DNA of 57,845 nucleotides from Firmicutes bacterium CAG:24053_14 (lineage in GTDB: Bacteria; Bacillota; Clostridia; Oscillospirales; Oscillospiraceae), in assembly GCA_001916715.1 (NCBI GenBank), contig MNSZ01000053.1, positions 6,443 through 64,287 of the forward strand. Direction: 5' to 3'. Shown here piece by piece: positions 1 to 7,349 of the stretch. The notes under the pieces were generated by a model. It was not told where the DNA came from. It made no database searches and saw only the letters and a program-made list of their open reading frames with translations. The stretch's first letter is position 1. Each line of letters opens with the position of its first letter. The position numbers and the translations under genes were made by a program.

Positions 1-89
1 CTGTGGGGCTATGCAGCCGAAGCCATCGGCGGTCTGGAATACTCCCCGTGCCGGGGATGCGTGGCAAATACGGCACACAACAATCATAC

Positions 90-156
90 AGGGAGCCGTC
101 AAACCGGGTTTTTCTGTCTTATGACAGCCCAAACCATTCCGGCGCGGCGGCTCCCT
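90..156. repeat. Nested inverted repeat (long imperfect hairpin)
   Basis: Outer arms AGGGAGCCG (90-98) and CGGCTCCCT (148-156) are perfect complements. Inside lie GGTTT (107-111) with AAACC (131-135), and CTGTC (114-118) with GACAG (123-127) around a TTAT loop. This could be a structured RNA end or a protein-binding site of the mobile element. There is no T-run, so it is not a classical terminator. Function unknown. Confidence 0.45.
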
Positions 157-228
157 CTTTTGTGGATTGAAACGGAAAACAACTGTCCCGCTGCTTCTGG
201 TCATCGTGGCCAGAGGTGGGGCAAGGTC

Positions 229-256
229 AAAGGACGGCGCTTTTGTGCCGTCCTTT
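229..256 (+). terminator. Hairpin, possible terminator of the upstream element gene
   Basis: A perfect 10-bp stem, AAAGGACGGC (229-238) with GCCGTCCTTT (247-256), closes an 8-base loop. No long T-run follows, so termination strength is uncertain. It separates whatever lies upstream from the small gene and recombinase. Confidence 0.4.
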
Positions 257-327
257 CACGTTTCCCCACGGACAACGGGAAACCATCAAATCTATTCACA
301 CCGCTGATTGTTATAGGAGGTTTTCAG

Positions 328-516
328 ATGACGGAGGCAAGAGTCGGCTATCACAAGGAAGTCAAAACCGCGTCTTTTCAGGGCAAATCCATCACCGTGG
401 AAAACCTGACCCCGATGCTCTCTCCCCGAGCACGGGATAAGCGCAAGCGTGAAATTGAAAGCTGTCTGTATGAGGTCTTTGTGAAGTATGCGCCGGGACG
501 GGCGCAGATGCACTAA
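328..516 (+). CDS. Small mobile-element protein upstream of the recombinase
   Basis: Encodes 62 residues, very rich in charged residues. The start at 328 has a strong AGGAGG ribosome binding site about 6 bases upstream, so I prefer it to any earlier start in the same open frame. I recognise no domain. Short basic proteins of this kind commonly sit just before large serine recombinase genes in clostridial conjugative or mobilisable elements, so a role in recombination directionality or regulation is possible but only inferred. It ends 85 bases before the recombinase start, and a promoter for the recombinase lies in that gap, so the two may be transcribed separately. Confidence 0.6.
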   Translation: MTEARVGYHKEVKTASFQGKSITVENLTPMLSPRARDKRKREIESCLYEVFVKYAPGRAQMH

Positions 517-528
517 TGCGGGACATCC

Positions 529-557
529 TTGAGATACGGGGCTGCCAGAGGTATAAT
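529..557 (+). promoter_or_regulatory. Sigma-A type promoter of the recombinase gene
   Basis: TTGAGA (529-534), a 17-base spacer and a perfect TATAAT (552-557). It lies about 45 bases before the recombinase start codon, which is preceded by an AAAGGAG-type ribosome binding site. Confidence 0.6.
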
Positions 558-601
558 ATAGGTGTAAGGTTTGGTAGCTCCTACACGGAAAGGAGCACCA
601 A

Positions 602-2107
602 ATGATTATTCGTGAAGATGCCATTTATGGCAGACAGTCCGTTGACCGCAAGGACAGTATCAGCATTGAAAGCCAGATCGAGTTTTGCAAGTATGAATTG
701 AGAGGAGGCAATTTCCGCAAGTACACAGACAAGGGTTATTCCGGCAAGAATACCGATAGACCCAAGTTCCAAGAAATGATGGCCGATATTCGCCGGGGCC
801 TGATCAAGCGCGTGGTGGTCTACAAGCTGGATCGTATCAGCCGTTCCATTCTGGACTTCGCAACCATGATGGAAACTTTTCAGGAATACAATGTCGAGTT
901 CGTTTCTTCCACGGAAAAGTTTGACACGTCCACCCCGATGGGGCGGGCCATGCTGAATATCTGCATCGTGTTCGCCCAGCTCGAACGTGAAACCATCCAG
1001 AAGCGCGTGACCGATGCCTACTATTCCCGCTGCCAGCACGGTTTTCACATGAGCGGCGCGGCCCCCTACGGCTTCCAACTGGAGCCGACCACCATTGAGG
1101 GCATCCGCACAAAAATGATGAAGCCTGACCCGGAAACGGCAGATATTGCAAAGCTGATGTTTGAAATGTACTCTCAGCCCGGAATTTCTTTCGGGGACAT
1201 TGCCCGTTACTTTGCCGACGAGGGCATCCTGATCTACGGCAAGGAAATGAAACGGGGCTTTATCTCCCAACTTTTGAGAAACCCCATTTACGCACAGGCT
1301 GACCTCGATATGTACGAGTTCTTCAAAAGCCAGGGTACGGTGGTAGTCAATGAAGCCACAGATTTTGCCGGGACAAACGGCTGCTATCTCTATCAGGGCC
1401 GGGACGTGCAAGAAAGAAAAAACAAGCACCTGAAAGATCAGATACTTGTTCTGGCTCCCAGCGAGGGGCTGGTATCGTCTGATACATGGCTGCGCTGCCG
1501 GAAAAAGCTCATGGCAAACAAGACGTTCCAAGGCGGGCGCAAGGCAAAGAACACATGGCTTGCCGGAAAGGTCAAGTGTGGCCGCTGCGGGTACGCGCTT
1601 ATGAGCGTCGGCAATCCAACAGGTGTTCAGTATCTCCGCTGCTCCAAGCGGGCTGACAGTAAAAGCTGTGACGGCTGCGGGACGCTCCGCACACGGGAAT
1701 TTGAAAGGTTTCTGTACGGCGAGATGGTCAAGAAGCTGTCTGAGTTCCAGACGCTGACGGCAAAGCGAGAAACGGTCAATCCCAAATTGACCGCGCTGAA
1801 CATGGAGCTTGCCCGCGTGGAGGACGAGATTGAAAAGCTGCTGAATACTTTGACCGGGGCTAATGCGGTGCTGCTGTCCTATGCCAACAGCAAAATCGAG
1901 GAGCTGGACACACGCCGCCAAGCCCTGACAAAAGAGATCGCGGCGCTGTCAGCGGAAACCATGTCCCCGGAACAGATTGAGCGGTTGTCGGTCTACCTGA
2001 ACCAATGGGAAGAAATTGACTTCGAGGACAGGCGGCAGGTTGCCGACGGCCTGATCTCACAGATCCGCGCAACCGACGAACACGTTTCGATTGAGTGGAA
2101 AATTTGA
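602..2107 (+). CDS. Large serine recombinase (resolvase/invertase family)
   Basis: A 501-residue site-specific DNA recombinase that cuts and rejoins attachment sites through a covalent phosphoserine link. The catalytic domain spans about residues 5-150: the YGRQS motif gives the likely nucleophile Ser13, and the conserved KLDR is at 75-78. A recombinase DNA-binding domain follows (about 165-275). The zinc ribbon has Cys326, Cys329, Cys347 and Cys356/359. A coiled-coil stretch lies at about 390-455. Size and domain order match recombinases of clostridial integrative elements. The protein looks intact. Codon choice differs from the chromosome to its right (few ATA codons), in keeping with transfer. 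It should act on the ends of the element whose remnant occupies 1-~2535. Confidence 0.93.
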   Translation: MIIREDAIYGRQSVDRKDSISIESQIEFCKYELRGGNFRKYTDKGYSGKNTDRPKFQEMMADIRRGLIKRVVVYKLDRISRSILDFATMMETFQEYNVEFVSSTEKFDTSTPMGRAMLNICIVFAQLERETIQKRVTDAYYSRCQHGFHMSGAAPYGFQLEPTTIEGIRTKMMKPDPETADIAKLMFEMYSQPGISFGDIARYFADEGILIYGKEMKRGFISQLLRNPIYAQADLDMYEFFKSQGTVVVNEATDFAGTNGCYLYQGRDVQERKNKHLKDQILVLAPSEGLVSSDTWLRCRKKLMANKTFQGGRKAKNTWLAGKVKCGRCGYALMSVGNPTGVQYLRCSKRADSKSCDGCGTLRTREFERFLYGEMVKKLSEFQTLTAKRETVNPKLTALNMELARVEDEIEKLLNTLTGANAVLLSYANSKIEELDTRRQALTKEIAALSAETMSPEQIERLSVYLNQWEEIDFEDRRQVADGLISQIRATDEHVSIEWKI

Positions 2108-2120
2108 CTTTTACTTATCC

Positions 2121-2160
2121 ATCGCACACGACAAAGGGCTGTGTGCCCTTGTCAAGCGAT
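2121..2160. repeat. Hairpin just downstream of the recombinase gene
   Basis: GACAAAGGGC (2130-2139) pairs with GCCCTTGTC (2145-2153) with one bulged A. ATCGC (2121-2125) and GCGAT (2156-2160) form an outer stem. It starts 13 bases after the recombinase stop codon and lacks a T-run. It could be an attachment-site arm or a weak transcript end. Confidence 0.4.
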
Positions 2161-2330
2161 GTAACCATCATCTATGCAGAGCTCGATATGAGCCTGCCTG
2201 CCGCCTGTAAGATGGAGCATGATGCGATTGGACATTATGCACGTCCGGATATACTTGAACTTAAAGTCAACGAAAAATAATAGTCTGTTGGCTCATCAAC
2301 TTCCTATTTGTCGAACTGAATATAGCGTAC

Positions 2331-2376
2331 ATAGCCGCTTGGTTTTCAAAAGAAATCAGGCGGCTATTTTTATTTT
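2331..2376 (+). terminator. Hairpin with T-run before the DUF3848-like fragment
   Basis: ATAGCCGC (2331-2338) pairs with GCGGCTAT (2360-2367) around a 21-base loop, followed by TTTTATTTT. It is placed as a terminator or attenuator just before the ribosome binding site of the next gene. Confidence 0.45.
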
Positions 2377-2392
2377 GAAGGAGGTGTTCATT

Positions 2393-2545
2393 ATGAACGA
2401 AACAGATTACAACGCTCGACTTTACGAGAAAATGAAAGCCGAGCAGGACAAATACCGGGGCTGGCTACTGCATCAGGAGCCGTCCGAAATCCTCAATCAT
2501 ACCTACGAATACACGATGCGGGAGGACATCGTACTTGACTATTAG
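2393..2545 (+). pseudogene. Truncated DUF3848-like mobile-element gene
   Basis: The first 50 codons match, from memory, the N-terminus of DUF3848 proteins, which are usually 200-300 residues long and carried on clostridial integrative elements. The frame stays typical up to the EDIVL motif and then ends abruptly with Asp-Tyr-stop at 2537-2545, so the 3' end of the gene is gone. The start has a strong AAGGAGG site 7 bases upstream. The break at about 2535 probably marks where element DNA was deleted or joined to the chromosome. The rest of the gene is not in the window. The function of the full-length family is unknown. Confidence 0.65.
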
Positions 2546-2559
2546 TAATCCAGTTTACC

Positions 2560-2601
2560 AAGCCCTTTGAGAGAAGAAAAAACTTTCTCAAAGGGCTTTT
2601 T
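2560..2601 (+). terminator. Strong rho-independent terminator
   Basis: A perfect 13-bp stem, AAGCCCTTTGAGA (2560-2572) with TCTCAAAGGGCTT (2586-2598), ends in a T-run (2597-2601). It blocks transcription leaving the mobile element and lies just beyond the stop codon of the convergent MFS gene. Confidence 0.75.
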
Positions 2602-2613
2602 AATGCAAAGAAT

Positions 2614-3807
2614 TTAACTCTCTGTCGTTTGTATCGCGCCGAGCATGATGAGCGTGCCGGCGACGGATACTATCACGCCGATAAGCAGTGTATACTTTGG
2701 CGTTGAGGTATCCAGCAGCAGACCTCCGATGTAGCTTGCAAATATGCTGCCGAGGGTTATCATCGCCGTTACAAGTGCCTGACCGCGCACGGCGTCACGC
2801 TTAGCGATCACCTCGTCAACATACCGCACGGACGCAGGGACGAATATCGCGAACGAGAATGCCTGCAGGACCTCGGCAGCGTACAGTGCCGGTATGCTCG
2901 AGGCAAAATATATCATAAGCTCTTTTATGGAAAACATGATGACGGCAAATCTGAGCAGGGAAGAGCACTTGAAGCGCTTTGTAAGCCGGCCGAACAACAG
3001 CATTACCGGAACCTCGGCGACTGTCATGAATGCAAGCACGTTGCCCATGTCCTCGCTGCCGCCGCCGATGTTTCGGATAAACTCTATCATGAAGTTTCCG
3101 ATCATGCCGTGGGTAAAGAACAGCGCTGCGGTTCCGAGCAAGAACAGCATAAAACGCTTATTTTCCTTTGCAAATACGGTAAGAGCACTCGGCTCGGCGA
3201 TATTTGCCTGCTCATGCTCTGCGTTAGCCGAGCGATGCGCACGCTGCCCGGGGATAAAAAGAAGCGTTATAAGTCCGAGAAGAGCAGAAAATATTATGAA
3301 TGACACCGGAACGGCGTTTTCGCTGACCCGTTGAACGAGAATTCCCATAACTACGTTGCATACCGCAAACGAAAACGAGCCGATTGCCCGCGCACGGCTG
3401 AAATTCACGCTGCTGCCCCAGCTTTCAACATAAAAGCTGAGCGATATGCAAAGTGGATTGAGCAGCGTGCTGCCCGCTATGAGCAGAGCATATGCGCCCA
3501 TTATCGTAACGCTGCCGGATGGGAGCAGACACACGGCCAGCATAAGCAACGCCGAGAGTATCGATGTAATGCATATGCAGCGAAGCAGAATGCGCTTTTG
3601 GCTCTTGTCAACAAGCCCGGCAATGAGCGGCTGCGCTATAAATCCGATAATATTGCCGACAGCAAATACTATGCCGATCTCATAGTTGGAATAACCTTTA
3701 AATTGCAGAAATATGGTCGTAAAGCAAAACAAAACAGCACTCGTTACCCAGTATGACATTTGCAAAAGCGCATAGTCGATATTAAGCTTTTTACTTGACA
3801 GGTTCAT
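2614..3807 (-). CDS. MFS transporter
   Basis: A 397-residue integral membrane protein with about 12 hydrophobic segments in two halves, joined by a charged loop near residues 190-215. It resembles the LacY/phenylpropionate-type branch of the major facilitator superfamily (MFS_1-like). The substrate cannot be told from sequence. The conserved short loop after TM2 reads GLVDKSQKR, a variant of the family's loop motif. The start at 3807 has an AAAGGT site and a good promoter upstream. It stands alone, divergent from the amino-acid symporter and convergent with the element remnant. Confidence 0.85.
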   Translation of the reverse strand: MNLSSKKLNIDYALLQMSYWVTSAVLFCFTTIFLQFKGYSNYEIGIVFAVGNIIGFIAQPLIAGLVDKSQKRILLRCICITSILSALLMLAVCLLPSGSVTIMGAYALLIAGSTLLNPLCISLSFYVESWGSSVNFSRARAIGSFSFAVCNVVMGILVQRVSENAVPVSFIIFSALLGLITLLFIPGQRAHRSANAEHEQANIAEPSALTVFAKENKRFMLFLLGTAALFFTHGMIGNFMIEFIRNIGGGSEDMGNVLAFMTVAEVPVMLLFGRLTKRFKCSSLLRFAVIMFSIKELMIYFASSIPALYAAEVLQAFSFAIFVPASVRYVDEVIAKRDAVRGQALVTAMITLGSIFASYIGGLLLDTSTPKYTLLIGVIVSVAGTLIMLGAIQTTES

Positions 3808-3843
3808 AATCTCGTGACCTTTCGCATGGTTTTGAGATTTTAA

Positions 3844-3872
3844 ATTATAGCATCATTATCTAAAAACCACAA
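3844..3872 (-). promoter_or_regulatory. Promoter of the MFS transporter gene
   Basis: On the minus strand: TTGTGG (3872-3867), a 17-base spacer and a perfect TATAAT (3849-3844), about 37 bases before the start codon. Confidence 0.55.
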
Positions 3873-3955
3873 TACGCTTTTGCGGTACAAAAGAGCGATA
3901 TCAAAAAACTGTACTCAAATTTGCGCAGAAACGCGGTTTTCACAGCCGATAAAGC

Positions 3956-3984
3956 TTGCAATTGCACACGAATATGTCTATAAT
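3956..3984 (+). promoter_or_regulatory. Promoter of the AGCS symporter gene
   Basis: TTGCAA (3956-3961), a 17-base spacer and TATAAT (3979-3984), giving a leader of about 45 bases before the chosen start at 4037. Confidence 0.6.
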
Positions 3985-4036
3985 GTAAACATCGCGAAAA
4001 TTTCGACAAAAATATCAGATGAGAGAGGTATGTTTA

Positions 4037-5458
4037 ATGATCGAAGCGATTCACGGCGTTATCAACGCCATAAGCGGCTTTTTATATCAGCCGTACATAG
4101 TGCCGCTGTTCCTTATTGCGGCAGGTCTTTACTTCACTGTCCGCACCGGCTTTTTGCAGGTCCGCCTGTTCGGTGAGTCTATCAAGGTCGTAAGCGAAAA
4201 GCCGAAAGACAAGCGCAGCGTATCCTCATTTGGCGCTCTGATGGTATCGACGGCGTCCCGCGTCGGCACCGGCAATATCATCGGCGTATCAACGGCTATC
4301 TGCCTCGGCGGATTCGGAGCTATCTTCTGGATGTGGATAACCGCTATCCTCGGCGGAGCATCCGCGTTCATCGAGTCTACCCTGGCTCAGATCTATAAGC
4401 ACAAGGACTCCGACGGTACTTATTACGGCGGCCCGTCCTACTACATGCAGAATGCGCTCAAACAGCGCTGGCTCGGCGTCATTTTCGCAGTTATCCTTAT
4501 CTTGACCTATGTTGTGGGCTACAATATGCTTGCGTCCTTCAACACTCAGGACACCTTTAAGACCTTCAGCTTCTATGACCCGAGCAAGACTCCGATCATT
4601 ATCGGCGCAATACTTGCCGTTCTGTTTGCACTGTGCGTCCTCGGCGGCGGCAAGCGCCTTACCAATATAACCGGCGTTCTCGTTCCGGTCATGGGCCTTA
4701 TTTACATAGTCGTATCGCTCATAGTAGTCATCATGAACATCACGAACCTGCCGCTGGTTCTCAAGAACATATTCGTCGCGGCATTTGACTTTAAGGCAAT
4801 CTTCGGCGGCTTTGCAGGCTCCTGCATGATGTGGGGCATTAAGCGCGGCCTTTACTCCAACGAAGCCGGTATGGGTTCTGCGCCCAACGCCGCCGCTTCG
4901 GCGGACGTATCGCACCCCGTAAAGCAGGGGCTTGTCCAGATGCTGTCGGTGTTTATCGACACTCTGCTCGTGTGTACCGCGACCGCAATGATGTGCATGT
5001 GCGCAAACCCCGAGGGCCTTGTTGCCGACGCTGCCGGCGCCGTTTATGTTCAGCAGTCCATGCAGCTTGCACTGGGTGACTTCGGCCCGATATTCATTGC
5101 CGTGGCAATGAGCTTGTTTGCGTTCACAACGCTCATCGGTAACTATTATTACACCGAGGGCTGCCTGAAGTTCATCCTCAAGCGCACCCCGTCCAAGGCG
5201 TTTATGCTCATCTTCCGCCTGATAGCTACCGCGCTGGTGTTTGTCGGCGCACTGCTCTCGGCAGGCATCGTATGGGATACCGCAGATATGCTCCAGGCGT
5301 TCATGGTCATCATAAACGTTCCCGTTATCATTATCATTGCAAAGCCTGCTCTTGCCGCACTCAAGGATTACATGAGCCAGCGCAAAGAGGGGAAGGATCC
5401 CGTATTTAAATCCTCCAACATCGGCCTTAAAGGCAAGACCGCGTGCTGGGAAGACTGA
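4037..5458 (+). CDS. Alanine:cation symporter family protein (AGCS)
   Basis: A 473-residue sodium- or proton-coupled neutral amino acid importer of the AGCS family (AlsT/DagA type), with about 10-11 transmembrane segments. Family hallmarks are the early stretch GALMVSTASRVGTGNI and the signature around GLYSNEAGMGSAPNA, which lines the substrate path. The start at 4037 is chosen over the ATG at 4019 because a GAGAGAGG ribosome binding site lies 8 bases before it. The probable substrate is alanine or glycine, from family knowledge only. The gene is monocistronic, with its own promoter and a strong terminator. Confidence 0.93.
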   Translation: MIEAIHGVINAISGFLYQPYIVPLFLIAAGLYFTVRTGFLQVRLFGESIKVVSEKPKDKRSVSSFGALMVSTASRVGTGNIIGVSTAICLGGFGAIFWMWITAILGGASAFIESTLAQIYKHKDSDGTYYGGPSYYMQNALKQRWLGVIFAVILILTYVVGYNMLASFNTQDTFKTFSFYDPSKTPIIIGAILAVLFALCVLGGGKRLTNITGVLVPVMGLIYIVVSLIVVIMNITNLPLVLKNIFVAAFDFKAIFGGFAGSCMMWGIKRGLYSNEAGMGSAPNAAASADVSHPVKQGLVQMLSVFIDTLLVCTATAMMCMCANPEGLVADAAGAVYVQQSMQLALGDFGPIFIAVAMSLFAFTTLIGNYYYTEGCLKFILKRTPSKAFMLIFRLIATALVFVGALLSAGIVWDTADMLQAFMVIINVPVIIIIAKPALAALKDYMSQRKEGKDPVFKSSNIGLKGKTACWED

Positions 5459-5467
5459 CAGACAAAT

Positions 5468-5500
5468 AAAAGACCGGCCCGTGCCGGTCTTTTATTTTTT
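5468..5500 (+). terminator. Rho-independent terminator of the symporter gene
   Basis: An 11-bp stem, AAAAGACCGGC (5468-5478) with GCCGGTCTTTT (5483-5493), has a CCGT loop and is followed by ATTTTTT. Confidence 0.85.
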
Positions 5501-5512
5501 CTCGAATTATTG

Positions 5513-5518
5513 TATAAT
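5513..5518 (+). promoter_or_regulatory. Putative -10 element of the EcsC-like gene
   Basis: A perfect TATAAT lies 22 bases before the start codon. The matching -35 position falls in the T-run of the preceding terminator (TTTTAT, 5490-5495, 17-base spacer), so it is a weak match. Confidence 0.45.
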
Positions 5519-5539
5519 CGCAGCAAAGGAGCTGAGACT

Positions 5540-6316
5540 ATGGATGATTTTGAACGTGCGTGGCGCAAGCAGCTTGCAGCCGAGAAAAAATATATAGATG
5601 AGCGCTCGCGGCGCAGCGACAGCCGCCTGAACCGCTTTTTGCAGACCAAGGTTCCCGAAAAGCTCAAGGATACGCTCGACACGGGCTTTGCAAAGGCTTT
5701 TGAGCTTATCTTCGCAAAGGGAACGGGAGTTATCGAAAAAACCTACAACCGCCGCGATATCGAGCGCAGCAGCCGTGTGCGGCGCATAATAGCCGAAAAC
5801 AATCCGTCCGGGCGCGCTCTGAACGAGGCCTCGCGCGGCTCAGCCTCACAAAAGTTGAAAAACACGGTCGCATCGGGCGTTTCCGGGATCGGCATGGGGC
5901 TTATCGGCGTCGGCATACCGGATATCCCGGTTTTCACGGGAATGCTGCTCAAGAGCCTGTATGAGACTGCGCTCAGCTATGGCTATGATTATGACAGAAT
6001 GGATGAAAAGTATTTCATCCTGCTGCTGATAGGTGCGGCTCTCCGCAGCGGAGACGAGCTGAAAGCCGCCGACGAGCGAGTTAACTATTTCATTGAGCAC
6101 GGCGCAGAGCCTGACGAGGAAACGATGAAGACCGAGGTGAAGATCGCCGCCGAGGGGCTGTCGGGCGAGCTTCTGTATATGAAGTTTTTACAGGGAATAC
6201 CTATCGTCGGCGCTGTGGGAGGAGCGTACGACCCGATATACATTGACCGTATCACTCGCTATGCAGCCATGAAATACAACCGCAGATTTCTGCATGATAT
6301 CAAGAATAAGCACTAA
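5540..6316 (+). CDS. EcsC family protein
   Basis: A 258-residue protein of the EcsC family (named after a gene beside the Bacillus EcsAB transporter), whose molecular role is not established. Residues 1-35 are highly charged. A glycine-rich hydrophobic stretch at about 107-135 (GVSGIGMGLIGVGIPDIP) and a second one near 225-237 (GIPIVGAVGGAYDP) are typical of the family and suggest membrane association. The start at 5540 has an AAAGGAG site 8 bases upstream, so an earlier TTG in frame at 5510 is rejected. It lies between its own promoter and a terminator shared with the convergent regulator gene. Confidence 0.85.
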   Translation: MDDFERAWRKQLAAEKKYIDERSRRSDSRLNRFLQTKVPEKLKDTLDTGFAKAFELIFAKGTGVIEKTYNRRDIERSSRVRRIIAENNPSGRALNEASRGSASQKLKNTVASGVSGIGMGLIGVGIPDIPVFTGMLLKSLYETALSYGYDYDRMDEKYFILLLIGAALRSGDELKAADERVNYFIEHGAEPDEETMKTEVKIAAEGLSGELLYMKFLQGIPIVGAVGGAYDPIYIDRITRYAAMKYNRRFLHDIKNKH

Positions 6317-6318
6317 AA

Positions 6319-6342
6319 AAGCAGACGCAAATGCGTCTGCTT
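6319..6342. terminator. Bidirectional terminator between ecsC-like and gntR-like genes
   Basis: AAGCAGACGC (6319-6328) pairs with GCGTCTGCTT (6333-6342) around AAAT. An A-run precedes it (6315-6320) and an AT-rich tail follows, so it can end transcripts from both convergent genes. Confidence 0.75.
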
Positions 6343-6349
6343 AAATTAT

Positions 6350-7105
6350 TCACTTTTTGCCGGGCTTCGGCTTTCTGACGGTTGAGAAGGGATCCGCGCC
6401 GCCGCCGGAGAACATGGTGAAATTTAGGCTTGACTTAACATGGTCTGCCATAGCCTGCTTGGCAAGGTCGGGGATATGCATCTTTATTGCCTCCACGACC
6501 GCAACGTGGTTATAAATAACGCTTGGAGACCAGGGATTATCCTCGGAAGAATTGCTGATGAATTTTATCATGGAGGACTGATACATTGTCAGATTGGGGA
6601 GCAGCATCTTATAGCACTTCTGGATATACTTGTTGCCGCAGGACTCGACTATAAGGCCGTGGAATGGCATGTCTGTTGCGATCATGCCGTCATAGTCCCT
6701 GCGGATAACACAGTCGGCAAATTCACCGGCAAGCCTGTCAAGCTCATTTACGGTGCCGGCATCGGCGCGCTCTGTGCACAGGGCGGCAGCCTCGCACTCG
6801 ATCGCAGCGCGCACGTCGTAAAGATCTATCATATCTTTAAGGCTCAGATCAATTACAAAGAAACCGCTCGTATCCGGCTTTGAAACAACAAAGCCCTGCT
6901 CACACAGATTCATTATTGCTTCGGCAACAGGCGTGCGTGATATGCCGAGGGCGGAGGCAATGCTGTTGACGTTGAGCTTTGTTCCCGGAGCTATGCACAG
7001 CGAGACGATCTCGTCATAAAGCATCTGCGAAACGATGTCGCGCAGCTTCGCGCTCGGGTTTGCGTCAAGGTATACCTGAAACTGATCGCGTTTCAATGAA
7101 ATCAA
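6350..7105 (-). CDS. GntR/FadR-family transcriptional regulator
   Basis: A 251-residue DNA-binding regulator. The N-terminal winged helix-turn-helix (about residues 20-85) contains the typical LNVNSIASALGISRTPVAEA recognition region. The C-terminal FCD ligand-binding domain (about 90-230) carries Asp and His residues of the metal/acid-ligand site (for example in DMPFH and NHVAVVEAI). FCD-type GntR proteins generally respond to organic acids or sugar acids and often repress neighbouring catabolic genes. The target here is unclear, since neither the EcsC-like gene nor nfnAB is an obvious client. It has its own promoter. Confidence 0.9.
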   Translation of the reverse strand: MISLKRDQFQVYLDANPSAKLRDIVSQMLYDEIVSLCIAPGTKLNVNSIASALGISRTPVAEAIMNLCEQGFVVSKPDTSGFFVIDLSLKDMIDLYDVRAAIECEAAALCTERADAGTVNELDRLAGEFADCVIRRDYDGMIATDMPFHGLIVESCGNKYIQKCYKMLLPNLTMYQSSMIKFISNSSEDNPWSPSVIYNHVAVVEAIKMHIPDLAKQAMADHVKSSLNFTMFSGGGADPFSTVRKPKPGKK

Positions 7106-7133
7106 TCCTTTCGTGCTTGATTAGAAGCAAAAT

Positions 7134-7162
7134 ATAATATGTCAAATATAAAATGAACTCAA
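7134..7162 (-). promoter_or_regulatory. Promoter of the GntR-family regulator
   Basis: Minus strand: TTGAGT (7162-7157), a 17-base spacer and TATTAT (7139-7134), about 29 bases from the start codon. The AT-rich sequence between this and the nfn terminator (7163-7300) shows nothing else I can support. Confidence 0.5.
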
Positions 7163-7301
7163 ATACATCCGCTATTCTACGGCAGATGATATAAAAATGC
7201 AAGACCTTGGGTGCATTTTTAATAAAAATTTTAGTAATATTCCCGGCATACAAGCAAATTTCGACAGCGTTATCTGAAATTGTCTGAAAAATCGCGAAGA
7301 A

Positions 7302-7333
7302 ATAAGCACCGACGCGATTGCATCGGTGCTTAT
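7302..7333 (-). terminator. Terminator of the nfnAB operon
   Basis: Stem arms ATAAGCACCGA (7302-7312) and TCGGTGCTTAT (7323-7333) are perfect complements. On the minus strand a T-rich tail follows. Confidence 0.75.
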
Positions 7334-7349
7334 GTTATCTTATCTGGAC

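Larger units (their letters stand above)
1..327. other. Mobile-element flank without a recognisable gene
   Basis: One frame is open from the first base through to the small gene that starts at 328, but its translation looks like read-through of non-coding sequence (no recognisable domain, no ribosome binding site for an earlier start). The stretch holds a nested inverted repeat (90-156) and a strong hairpin (229-256), listed separately. It is probably the 3' flank of an upstream element gene lying outside the window. Confidence 0.4.
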
